From Paraburkholderia sacchari (GTDB taxonomy: Bacteria > Pseudomonadota > Gammaproteobacteria > Burkholderiales > Burkholderiaceae), in assembly GCF_000785435.2 (NCBI RefSeq), contig NZ_JTDB02000018.1:1-64000 (forward strand): a stretch of DNA of 64,000 nt, read 5' to 3'. The translations under genes were made by a program, and so were the position numbers. Under the pieces are notes generated by a model that was given only the letters and a program-made list of their open reading frames with translations, was not told the origin of the DNA and made no database searches. This document shows, piece by piece, positions 53,704-61,502 of this stretch (position 1 is the first letter of the stretch; each line of letters opens with the position of its first letter).

Positions 53704-54017
53704 TGTTTCTGCAACAGCGTTTGAATGGAACTCGTGAGGCTCTGGGCGGTGCTCGAAATCGTGAGCATCGTGACCGAGTAGTCACCCATGGCGGCTTGCA
53801 ACCAAAGCATTTCCGAAGTGGAGAGCCGGTGTTTGCGGTTCGGATCGAGCAGGGCGCCGATCCGGGTGGACTTGCTTTCCACCATGCCCTGAACTTCCTG
53901 GGCGAATTGGGACAGTCCCGAGGCGTCATTGTTGAACTGCTGCATGTTGTTGGGTGCGACGGCCGGTGTGGGCATCGTGTCCGGCGTGACCAGATTCATT
54001 ACAGGTGGCGTGTTCAT
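53700..54017 (-). CDS. sctI: T3SS inner rod protein SctI
   Basis: 105 residues: a low-complexity N-terminus, then LSQFAQEVQGMVESKSTRIG and LSTSEMLWLQAAMGDYSVTM with LTISSTAQSLTSSIQTLL, the C-terminal amphipathic helix typical of SctI/YscI/HrpB rods. Its place directly before sctJ with an ATGA overlap is standard. Confidence 0.85.
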   Translation of the reverse strand: MNTPPVMNLVTPDTMPTPAVAPNNMQQFNNDASGLSQFAQEVQGMVESKSTRIGALLDPNRKHRLSTSEMLWLQAAMGDYSVTMLTISSTAQSLTSSIQTLLQKQ

Positions 54018-54158
54018 GGATGTTGTCCATCGTATGCAAGAGAGGTGATTCGCGGAGCGGGAAAGTCATGTGCGTCGCGTACGTTGTGCGCGGGAACTAC
54101 GCAATGGAAGCTCCCGCTCGAGCGCGATTGAATTCGCCTTATAAGTTAGATATCCAGA

Positions 54159-54590
54159 TTAACCGCGATGGTTCTCGGCAATCTTCTTGTCCTGGTCGGT
54201 CTTGCCGGCAATCATGGACGTAGCAGACTGGGAATACGTGTTGTATTCGCCTACCTTGGCTTGCATCATCAGCATGTTGCCGCTGCCGATCCCGCCGCTG
54301 GAACCACCACCCGCGCCACCGGCACCACCGGCGCCGCCGGCGGCACCGCCGCCGCCACCACCGCCACCACCACCACCACCGCCGCCGCTGTCGGACGCGG
54401 CATTTTGCTGGCTAAACTGGTTGATATCCTTTGCCATGAGTCGCAAGTTCCGGATGCCGTACTGAGCAAGAGCTTCGGTGTTTAGCGTGCCGTCCGGGCC
54501 GACCACGGCTACGCCGCCAGACATCGGCATGCAGTCATAGGGCCTCGCTTGCGGAGAAAAACCGGCGAATGCAGCTGATTGATCGAACAT
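54159..54590 (-). CDS. Candidate T3SS needle/pilin subunit (SctF position) with a glycine linker
   Basis: 143 residues. Residues 36-66 form a helix (LNTEALAQYGIRNLRLMAKD), residues 67-103 are a linker with 14 consecutive glycines and A-G-G repeats, and residues 105-140 form a second helix (NMLMMQAKVGEYNTYSQSAT, SMIAGKTDQDKKIAEN) that resembles needle and rod C-termini. No signal peptide. AAGGA lies nine bases before the ATG. It sits alone between sctD and sctI, with gaps of 119 and 141 bases, which may allow separate high-level expression. The needle role is inferred from position and shape; it could instead be an early secreted substrate. Confidence 0.65.
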   Translation of the reverse strand: MFDQSAAFAGFSPQARPYDCMPMSGGVAVVGPDGTLNTEALAQYGIRNLRLMAKDINQFSQQNAASDSGGGGGGGGGGGGGGAAGGAGGAGGAGGGSSGGIGSGNMLMMQAKVGEYNTYSQSATSMIAGKTDQDKKIAENHRG

Positions 54591-54709
54591 AATGTGAAGT
54601 CCTTATTAAAATGGCGCGCTACGGAACATACAACTCGTTCCAGAGATAATCCGAGCGGCGCACCGACGCTCGAAATCGGAGTGACCGTCTGACTGGATCG
54701 CGCTTCGGT

Positions 54710-55807
54710 TCAGCAGGAATCGGTCTTCGCTGCCCGATCCGCCGTCAGCAAATAGATACTGCCGTCGTCTCGAGTCACGGTGGCGCCGCATCCTGCTATG
54801 CGCGTCAGCTTGCCGAGCGGCATGCGTGCGCCCGCGAAATAGCGGGTGCCTTGCGCGTCCGCGAGCCAGGCTGCGTGTGGGGTGCTGATCAGATTCAGCC
54901 CCAGCGCTTCCAGCGGGATGCGTACCGGCCCGCTATCGTTCTCGTGGCCAGCAAAGCGAACCCGCTTCAGCCCGTCGATCTGTGCGCGCGCCAGGCGATC
55001 GAGGCGTGCGTAATCCCATGACTCTGGCTGGAGGTAGGCATCCGCCGTGGGCGGAGTGGCAACGAACACGCCGGGCTCTGCGGCAAGCAGTTGCGCGCCC
55101 CGGTAGTACTTGTCGAGAAAATCGCTCAGTTGCTCCTGCATGACATCGACGACCGCCACTCGCAACACCGGCGCGCCTCCTTGGGCGCGTGCGTCGAGCG
55201 ACAGGGCGCCGAGTTCGCCCACGCTTTGCACGTACCCTTCGTAAATGCGTCGGCCAGTTTCCTTTTCGGTGCGCATCTGAACGTGGCGATAGGCGGCCTG
55301 ATCGAGTAGCGGCGCGTGAGTGCGTTGGGGGCTCGGTGCGTACAGATTCAGCGCATGCACCACCAAGAGTGCGAGCGGAACGGCCAGCAGGCCGATCCAG
55401 ACGAGGCGCGGCAGCGTGACGATGCGCTTGCGCAACCAGGCGAGCGGCGCGTGGCGCAGAAGCCAGGCGCGCTCGGCGCGTAGCGATGCTCCTTCGGCGA
55501 TGGATTCTCCGTGGCTGAACTGCAAACGGGTTTCACCGAGCCCGAAGCTTGCACCGTGTTGAATCATGGTATGCGCGCCGCGCTTCAAGATCCGTCCGAA
55601 CACGGTCACGTCGTCGCCCACCGCCTGCAGGAGAAGGCGGTTGCCGTTCAGGCTTACCGTGGCGTGATGAGGAGCAATGCCCGCATCGGCGAGGATCAGT
55701 TCCGCATTGCTGTCGCTGCCGATCCTGAGCACATGGCCCTCGGATAGCATGATGCTGGCGCCGGCGTGCAGGCCACTTGCGACAATGAGATGTGGCGAGC
55801 CGCTCAT
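54710..55807 (-). CDS. sctD: T3SS inner-membrane ring protein SctD
   Basis: 365 residues: a cytoplasmic FHA-like domain (about 1-95: HLIVASGLHAGASIMLSEGH, LILADAGIAPHHATVSLNGN), one membrane helix (about 135-155, WIGLLAVPLALLVVHALNLY), then periplasmic ring modules (YEGYVQSVGELGALS). This is the SctD layout. It starts inside the sctC stop (ATGA). Confidence 0.88.
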   Translation of the reverse strand: MSGSPHLIVASGLHAGASIMLSEGHVLRIGSDSNAELILADAGIAPHHATVSLNGNRLLLQAVGDDVTVFGRILKRGAHTMIQHGASFGLGETRLQFSHGESIAEGASLRAERAWLLRHAPLAWLRKRIVTLPRLVWIGLLAVPLALLVVHALNLYAPSPQRTHAPLLDQAAYRHVQMRTEKETGRRIYEGYVQSVGELGALSLDARAQGGAPVLRVAVVDVMQEQLSDFLDKYYRGAQLLAAEPGVFVATPPTADAYLQPESWDYARLDRLARAQIDGLKRVRFAGHENDSGPVRIPLEALGLNLISTPHAAWLADAQGTRYFAGARMPLGKLTRIAGCGATVTRDDGSIYLLTADRAAKTDSC

Positions 55808-57753
55808 CGTGCGCTCCTTTGCCGTGCGGAAGGCGTTGCGGGCAGGTCTGCAGGCAGGCCCGCGGGCAGACTTGCGGGCCGGCCTGCGGGCGCCGGCGCG
55901 ATTACGGCAGGCGCGGACACGGGCAGAAACGCCGGGGGCATGCTTGACGCTTCGCGCTCGACGGTGCGCGCCGATGCCGGGCTGGTGTCCATGCCCGGCA
56001 GTGGGGCCGCGCTCGGGAAAGGCGCGGGTGACGAAGCGGACGCGGCCACCTCCGTGCGCGGCGTCGTGCGGCCAGGCGAAAGCCTCTTGATTTGCGGCGT
56101 GATGAGAATCAGCCGCTCCGTGCGGTCGAAGGCTGTGCTGTTGTCGCTGAACAGCGCGCCGATGATCGGAATGTCGCCGAGCACCGGCACTTTCGAGTCG
56201 CTGGTATGACTGCGCTCATATTCATAGCCGCCGATCAGCAGGCTTTCGCCGTCGCCCACAATGGCTTGCGTGATAATCGAATTGTTGTTCACGCGCGGGA
56301 TCCCGTCCACGGACTCGGTGCCGTCAAACGAACCGTCTTCAATCTGCACGCTAAGCAAAATGTTGCCGTTCGTGGCGCCTTGTTCGACCGTGGGCGTGAC
56401 CTTCAGTGTGAGGCCGGTGTCCACATTGAATAGATTGGCATCCTGATTACCGGCCACGCGCACATAGACGGAGTTGCGCGACGAGAGCACCGCTTCAGCG
56501 TTGTTGAGCGTGAGCACGCGCGGGCGGGAAAGTATGCGCGCGCGGCCGCCTTTCTCGAGCGCATGGATTTGTTCGTAGAGGTAGTGCGCGGAATTGCCGA
56601 TGAGCGTACTCAGCGTGATCCCCGCGTCGATAATCGCGGTCGCGGCGATTCCGCCGCCGCTGCTATCGGACGAGGCCGAGCGGCGGGACGATGCGCCTGC
56701 GCCCCAACGGATGCCGAGTTCGCGAGCTGCATCGCTGGAGACGTCCATCACGAGCGCGGAAATTTCCACGAGGTCTTGTGGCCGGTCCAGCATGGCGATT
56801 GCACGTTGATAGACCGGCATCATCTCCGGCACGTCGTAGATCACGACGGAGTTCGTGCGGGAATCCGCAATGATGTTGCGCCGCGCCGGCGTGAGCGCGG
56901 ATTGCGGCAGAGCTGGTGGGTTGTCGAGCTCCGCCGGTGCGTTGTCGGCAACCTCTCCGAGTCCCGGCAGGCTGGGCAGCGGAGGCACGCCGCGCGGCGT
57001 TCGCAACGCTGATCTGGCGCGCGAGCCCGTACCTGCGGTAGCGGACTGCTGGACGCTGGTGTTCTCGGTCAGCTTGCGCAGCAACGAAGCCACGCCAGGG
57101 ATGATCTGCTGATTACTTCCTGAGTTATACGTAATGTCCTGGGCTTGCGCGTAGCGAAGCGGGAAGACCCGGATCTGCGTTTGTTCGAAAGCCGGATCGG
57201 CGGGCGCCTTCTGACGACCCTGCGCCTGGGCGATGGCGTCGGCAATGGCGTCGACATACCGCGACGGACCCACTGCCTTCACGCTGTCGTTCGAATATCG
57301 CAGCGGCAAATGGGCATCATCGAGATCGAGGCTGTGCAGCAACGCGGACACTTCGTCGCGCGTCAACGGAGAGAATGAAATCGTGCGCGAGCGTACGTCG
57401 TTCGCGGTCGACACATGAATGGTCTGGCCATCGAAGTACCACGCGAGGCCCCATGCCTCGATCAGCGAGCGGAAAACAGCGGATGGCGGCTGGTCGAATA
57501 CGCCGTTGACGGTGCCGCGCACCGAGCGAGTGACATCGAGACGCATTCCTCCCGCTGAGGCGACATCGTTCAGCACGTCGGTCAGGCGCGAATTGCGTGC
57601 GACATAGTGCATGGGCTCGCCGCGCCATGCCGGCTCTGCAGCCTTTACCGCATGTATTTGCAAGGCCAGATAAGTCATTGCCAAACCGTGTGCAATAGCA
57701 CGCGATTTTTTGCTGCGAATCAAAAACCGACTGTGTTCTCTACGCCATTTCAT
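55804..57753 (-). CDS. sctC: T3SS outer-membrane secretin SctC
   Basis: 649 residues from the ATG at 57753, with AAGGA six bases upstream; a longer frame to 57876 lies in the promoter. A secretory signal (LAMTYLALQIHAVKAAEP), N0/N1 modules (MHYVARNSRLTDVLNDVASA, QTIHVSTANDVRSRTISFSP), a linker, and the secretin core (VEISALVMDVSSDAARELGI, GGRARILSRPRVLTLNNAEA, DTGLTLKVTPTVEQGATNG, GDGESLLIGGYEYERSHTSD, VPVLGDIPIIGALFSDNSTA). The last 85 residues are Pro/Ala-rich. First gene of the cluster. Confidence 0.95.
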   Translation of the reverse strand: MKWRREHSRFLIRSKKSRAIAHGLAMTYLALQIHAVKAAEPAWRGEPMHYVARNSRLTDVLNDVASAGGMRLDVTRSVRGTVNGVFDQPPSAVFRSLIEAWGLAWYFDGQTIHVSTANDVRSRTISFSPLTRDEVSALLHSLDLDDAHLPLRYSNDSVKAVGPSRYVDAIADAIAQAQGRQKAPADPAFEQTQIRVFPLRYAQAQDITYNSGSNQQIIPGVASLLRKLTENTSVQQSATAGTGSRARSALRTPRGVPPLPSLPGLGEVADNAPAELDNPPALPQSALTPARRNIIADSRTNSVVIYDVPEMMPVYQRAIAMLDRPQDLVEISALVMDVSSDAARELGIRWGAGASSRRSASSDSSGGGIAATAIIDAGITLSTLIGNSAHYLYEQIHALEKGGRARILSRPRVLTLNNAEAVLSSRNSVYVRVAGNQDANLFNVDTGLTLKVTPTVEQGATNGNILLSVQIEDGSFDGTESVDGIPRVNNNSIITQAIVGDGESLLIGGYEYERSHTSDSKVPVLGDIPIIGALFSDNSTAFDRTERLILITPQIKRLSPGRTTPRTEVAASASSPAPFPSAAPLPGMDTSPASARTVEREASSMPPAFLPVSAPAVIAPAPAGRPASLPAGLPADLPATPSARQRSAR

Positions 57754-57925
57754 GGGCATTCCTTGTTTCGCGCCAGATTCTCTTGGCAAGTATCGGAATG
57801 ACTTTAACGGCATATCGGCGACTGGAGGTCGTATAGGAGTACCACACAGTAGCGGGATCTTTGAAGCAGTATTCAATCTCTTTCGGTGTTTACGTTGTCA
57901 ATCTATTGAGATTTCAGGAATTATC

Positions 57926-58018
57926 ATGCTTGAAAAAATGGCCATCGCGATGAAAGGTGTTGACAAAACGGTTCTTGTCGGCGGCGGGGAGTCGTGCGTA
58001 TCGACGAGTCAAACCTGA
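57926..58018 (+). CDS. Possible 30-residue small ORF upstream of the RHH regulator
   Basis: An ATG at 57926 with AGGA six bases upstream; the product is MLEKMAIAMKGVDKTVLVGG followed by GESCVSTSQT. It stops 18 bases before the RHH gene and could be a leader or small protein in the same transcript. Nothing recognised; coding status uncertain. Confidence 0.35.
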   Translation: MLEKMAIAMKGVDKTVLVGGGESCVSTSQT

Positions 58019-58036
58019 TGATCAGGATACCTGCTT

Positions 58037-58342
58037 ATGGCTACGCATCGATACTGTGATTTCAGATCCAAGCTTGTCACGCCGCGTCAGAGATCTATAC
58101 GTATAAATGGCTTTTCGACCTGCATACGACTCGAAGAGATCTATTGGATCATCATCGAAATTATCGCCCGCCAGGAATCCATGACAGTCGGGAAATTGCT
58201 TTCAAGATGGGCCATGGAAATGGATCTGGCGTGCGATGTCGTCAGGAATTTCACTGGATATATCAGAGTGGTATGTGTCGTTCAGCTCGCTAGAAGAGTA
58301 GGTATGTTTAACCTGGAAGAGCTAGAAGGAGGGCGGGTCTAG
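58037..58342 (+). CDS. Ribbon-helix-helix (RHH_4-type) DNA-binding protein
   Basis: 101 residues with AGGA upstream of the ATG. The core RSIRINGFSTCIRLEEIYWI, IIEIIARQESMTVGKLLSRW, and the later TGYIRVVCVVQLARRV follow the RHH_4 pattern (RS-x-x-x-NG-H-x-TS-x-R-L-E-x-x-F-W, I-A-x-x-x-x-x-x-x-x-L, S-x-L-R). RHH_4 proteins are small proteobacterial regulators of poorly known targets. It is divergent from sctC and precedes two candidate secreted proteins, so a role in controlling the island is plausible. Local GC is lower than in the sct genes. Confidence 0.7.
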   Translation: MATHRYCDFRSKLVTPRQRSIRINGFSTCIRLEEIYWIIIEIIARQESMTVGKLLSRWAMEMDLACDVVRNFTGYIRVVCVVQLARRVGMFNLEELEGGRV

Positions 58343-58492
58343 ATAAATTGTGTTGCGCCGGAATCGGGGATTTATCTTGTTCTAGTGAGGTGAAATCATG
58401 CGTATTTAGAGAGTTTGTCGAAGTTCAGATTCACAGTTGGTTCAGGGTTTTCTTGAGTTGCGCAAACTTTATTTTAGGAATGCAAACAGGTC

Positions 58493-59458
58493 ATGAGTAG
58501 AATCAATGCTATTGCAATGCCCGGCGCAAACCAGATTGACAGGTTGCTTGCGGGGGCGAACGACCCTGGCGCAGTGGCGATGTCGCCTTTGGCTTTTTCT
58601 CCCGCTGGGCAAGGCCCGCAGGACGTTGGGAACGGACCTGTACAGCTGGTACGCGCAGGTGCCGGTGGGGGAGCCGGCGCGACAGCGGGTCTTCCCGCTG
58701 GCGGCGCCGCGCCGCAGCCAGGCAGTGTACCGACACTGGTTCGGTTGGGAGGAGCAGCCCCGGCGGGCCAGAACGGGGCTGCGCATGGGGCCGCGGGGCA
58801 AGATCTCGTGGCTTCTCTCAAGAGCGAAAACGAGAGACTTCGTGCAATGGTGGGCCAGCTCATTGGCGGCAAGAACGCTGCGGCGGGCAAGCATCAGGGT
58901 GGTCAGCAGCAAGTTGCTCAAGCTACTCCGCAGCCCGCGAAGGCGGGAAACGGCGGCGGTCTCGGAGGTCTCGGCGGTATTGGTGACGTACTGGGGCAGT
59001 TGATGAAGGGCATTAAGATGGGCGGGGGCGGCGGCGGTGGCGGTGGCAGCAAAGGTAGTACCACGAATGCCAACCAGCCGCAGAGCCAGCAGCCGCAGGG
59101 TCAGCAGCCTCATGGTCAGCAGCCCCAGGGGACTCAGTCGCAGGGTCAGCAAGGTCAGCAGTCGCAGGTGCCGCAGTCGCAAGGTCAGCAGCCCCATGGT
59201 CAACAGCAGGAGGGGCTGCAGCCTCAAGGCCCGCAGTCGCAGGGCCAGGAATCTCAAGGTCCGCAGTCGCAGGGGCAGGACCCGGGTGTGCAGCCTGGCG
59301 AGTCCATGGGGGCGCCCGGTGGCCCTGGTGAGGGCGGCGTGAACGCGGGAGAAGGCGCGGGCGGCGAAGGTGGGGCTGCGCCGGATGCCGGAGGCGATGC
59401 GGGCGGCGTGGGCGACGCCGGCGATGGTGGCGGCGGCGACGGCGGTGGAGGCGATTGA
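58493..59458 (+). CDS. Harpin-like Gly/Gln-rich candidate T3SS substrate
   Basis: 321 residues with no cysteine, no tryptophan or tyrosine, and no Sec signal. Order: a Gly/Ala/Pro-rich first 100 residues; a short amphipathic helix (QDLVASLKSENERLRAMVGQ, about 103-122); a glycine-rich helix (GGLGGIGDVLGQLMKGIKMG, about 158-177) and nine or so glycines; a Q-rich region (195-262) of Q-P-Q-G-Q and Q-S-Q-G-Q units; and an acidic Gly-rich tail. Small, acidic-to-neutral, Cys-free and Gly-rich proteins beside T3SS genes are harpins (HrpN, HpaG, PopA). Secretion is inferred, and homology to any one harpin is not established. Confidence 0.65.
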   Translation: MSRINAIAMPGANQIDRLLAGANDPGAVAMSPLAFSPAGQGPQDVGNGPVQLVRAGAGGGAGATAGLPAGGAAPQPGSVPTLVRLGGAAPAGQNGAAHGAAGQDLVASLKSENERLRAMVGQLIGGKNAAAGKHQGGQQQVAQATPQPAKAGNGGGLGGLGGIGDVLGQLMKGIKMGGGGGGGGGSKGSTTNANQPQSQQPQGQQPHGQQPQGTQSQGQQGQQSQVPQSQGQQPHGQQQEGLQPQGPQSQGQESQGPQSQGQDPGVQPGESMGAPGGPGEGGVNAGEGAGGEGGAAPDAGGDAGGVGDAGDGGGGDGGGGD

Positions 59459-59481
59459 TCGTCGGTGATATCAGGTCGTGT

Positions 59482-59525
59482 AACGCGGGAGGCATGGTGC
59501 GATCGCACACCATGTCTCCCGCGTT
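59482..59525 (+). terminator. Long hairpin after the harpin-like gene
   Basis: AACGCGGGAG and CTCCCGCGTT outer arms with inner CATGG/CCATG pairing around CGATCG, starting 23 bases after the stop. No T run follows. Confidence 0.6.
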
Positions 59526-59703
59526 CGCATGATAGCGGGCGCTGCGTGAACGGTCCGCGCGGACGAACGTATGGGGCGTAAATTGAGGGTGTCGGAAGGG
59601 TATTTGGCGCGATGCGCGTAACGATGCGGCCGATCCGTCTTTAACGGTTGTGCCAAGCGGTCTATTGCGATTTTCGAAGCGCTATCGCGCGAACGGCGGT
59701 TCT

Positions 59704-59730
59704 CCGACCGCAGCGTCAAGCTGCGGTCGG
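59704..59730 (-). terminator. Hairpin after the MIIA-domain effector gene
   Basis: CCGACCGCAG, 7-base loop, CTGCGGTCGG: a perfect 10-bp stem 36 bases beyond the stop of the minus-strand gene at 59766. Confidence 0.65.
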
Positions 59731-59765
59731 TAGCGCGATATCCTCTAGAGGGGAGGATTAGTTAC

Positions 59766-61097
59766 TCAGGCTATCGAGTCTCTGGCCGGTTTGTTGGTCG
59801 ATGCGTCAAGCATCCCGCCGGGCGTAGCGATATAGTTGTTCGCGCCACGCGGAGCTTGCTGCGCCACGGCGCTGCCACCAGAGGGAGCGTACTGCACGGA
59901 AAGCGGTGTGTTGGCGTCATTCTGGTTTAGCCCGTGGACCTCGTAGGCGCGATCGCCCTGGACAACGTATACGTCGCTGGCAAATGATGGGCCATTGGAG
60001 CCGGAGGGTTGCGTGCCGACAAAGACCTGCTTGTCGCCGGGCAACGAGAACGAAATCGGACCGTCAACCATCGTGCTCTTCTTGGCGCCCGTGTTGGCGT
60101 CGAAGTCGATATGCGGGTCACCCCAGACTTTCGTCTGGTTGCCGGTTTTGGCGTCGGTGAGCGTCAGCGACGAATCCGACTTGTCCAGGTCCATTTTGTA
60201 GTCGCCGAGATCAATTGACGACTTTTTGTCGTTCACGCCTGTGTCGGACCATTGTTGCTGGGGGCTGTTGGGGGCAACGGGCGATGTCGAGCCGTTGAAA
60301 TACTGGCCCTGGTTCCAGTATCCCGCCGAAATGTTCGAGGCGCCGTTACCATTGCCGGGCTGCATCGAGTTATTGAAGTAACCGCCGTTGTTCCAGAAGC
60401 CCGACGAGAAATTATTGCCTGCGGCCGAATCCGAAAGGCCGGTCGAGCTATTGAAGTAACCACCGTTGTTCCAGGAGCCCGACGAAAAATTATTGCTGCC
60501 GCCCGGACTCGGGAGCCCAGTCGAGCCATCGGAGAAGCTCCCCGGGTTCCATGAACCCGACGGGAAATTACTGCCATCGCCGAGGCCCGGAAGTGCAGTC
60601 GAGCCATTGGGGAAGCCCCCGAGGTTCCATGCACCCGACGGGAACTGATTGCCCGCGGCCGGATCGGAAAGGCCGCTCGAGCCATTGTAGTAACCGCCGT
60701 TGTTCCAGAAGCCCGACGAGTAGTTATTGCCTGCGGCCGAATCCGAAAGGCCGCCCGCGCCATTGAAGTAGCTGCCGTTGTTCCAGAAGCCCGACGAATA
60801 ATTATTACCCGCGGCCGGAGCCGGAAGACCGGTCGAGCCATTGGAGAACCCCCCGTTGTTCCAGAAGCCCGACGAAAAATTGTTGCTGCTTCCTTGATTG
60901 GAAAAAATCGGCGGACGATTGAAGGCGCTTCTGCCACCGAAGTCGAACGGGCCGCGTGCAGGCGGCTGGGGAAACCAGGGCATCGAGCCCGGTCGTGCGA
61001 AAGGCGGCGCAGGCGGCTGAAATGCGCATCCCCGGAGCGGAGTCGGCGACGGGTTATTCATTTGAAAAAACTGACTGCTGTTGAACGACACTGACAT
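59766..61097 (-). CDS. Candidate T3SS effector: WNNG repeats plus DUF1521/MIIA self-cleaving domain
   Basis: 443 residues from the ATG at 61097 (AAGGA upstream). Residues 1-70 are Pro/Phe-rich without a Sec signal. Residues 72-275 hold eight 26-residue repeats of the type NNFSSGFWNNGGYFNGSTGL. Residues about 290-405 match the DUF1521 metal-ion-inducible autocleavage domain (TKVWGDPHIDFDANTGAK, DGPISFSLPGDKQVFVGTQP, DRAYEVHGL). In NopE1 of Bradyrhizobium, a T3SS effector, calcium triggers cleavage between D and P of GDPHVD. Here the site would be D327-P328, giving about 327 and 116 residues. The location 3.3 kb from sctC supports secretion; cleavage is inferred. Confidence 0.78.
   Translation of the reverse strand: MSVSFNSSQFFQMNNPSPTPLRGCAFQPPAPPFARPGSMPWFPQPPARGPFDFGGRSAFNRPPIFSNQGSSNNFSSGFWNNGGFSNGSTGLPAPAAGNNYSSGFWNNGSYFNGAGGLSDSAAGNNYSSGFWNNGGYYNGSSGLSDPAAGNQFPSGAWNLGGFPNGSTALPGLGDGSNFPSGSWNPGSFSDGSTGLPSPGGSNNFSSGSWNNGGYFNSSTGLSDSAAGNNFSSGFWNNGGYFNNSMQPGNGNGASNISAGYWNQGQYFNGSTSPVAPNSPQQQWSDTGVNDKKSSIDLGDYKMDLDKSDSSLTLTDAKTGNQTKVWGDPHIDFDANTGAKKSTMVDGPISFSLPGDKQVFVGTQPSGSNGPSFASDVYVVQGDRAYEVHGLNQNDANTPLSVQYAPSGGSAVAQQAPRGANNYIATPGGMLDASTNKPARDSIA
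59863..60890 (-). repeat. 78-base repeats encoding WNNG units (within 60270-60890) upstream of the MIIA domain
   Basis: The eight units correspond to protein residues 72-97, 98-123, 124-149, 150-175, 176-201, 202-227, 228-253 and 254-275, each 26 residues (78 bases) except the last. Units 1-3, 6 and 7 share the GTTGTTCCAGAAGCCCGACG-type segment on the plus strand; units 4 and 5 are more divergent (AWNLG, SWNPG). The repeat block itself occupies about 60272-60884; bases 59863-60270 encode the non-repetitive MIIA region. Confidence 0.75.
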
Positions 61098-61502
61098 GGC
61101 TATTTTCCTTTCTGGGATTGCCTGTTGGACATCGAATTTGCGCGCAAGAAGCGATGGCCGAAGTGCGCGACCACGTTGCATGACGTGCATCCGTAATCTA
61201 GTCAGTGGTTGTGCGTCTGATGTCCTATTTATTCACGATTTTATGCAACGTTCTCGCATCTCATCAGAAGATGGAACGTCCAAGGGATGACGGCGCGTAA
61301 CAGGTATGGCCATGAGATACATGGATACCACATGACCTGGTTGACGGCATGAGAAGGTGGCGTGGTTAGCGATCCGGTCTCGGAAATCGAGAATGTTTCG
61401 GAGCATGACCGGGCCATGAAGTTCGGACTGCAAATCGAATAGCCGATTAGCGATCAGATTCAATGGATCAGCTCGATGTGACGTCAACAAACGGGAAGGT
61501 GT
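61098..61502. other. Intergenic region between effector and autotransporter genes
   Basis: 405 bases with two divergent leaders. No supported gene: short frames on both strands lack conserved sequence. AAGGA for the effector is at 61106-61110 (complement), and AAGG for the autotransporter at about 61496. I did not find a clear hrp-type box. Confidence 0.5.

Noticed and set aside
54168..54485. Plus-strand Pro/Ala-rich frames over the glycine tract
   Set aside because: Complement of GGN codons gives Pro and Ala runs; the minus-strand gene has the ribosome-binding site, helices and operon position.
58340..58492. hrp-type promoter boxes (TTCG-N16-TTCG or GGAACC-N16-CCAC)
   Set aside because: No convincing match by eye upstream of the harpin-like gene or sctC.
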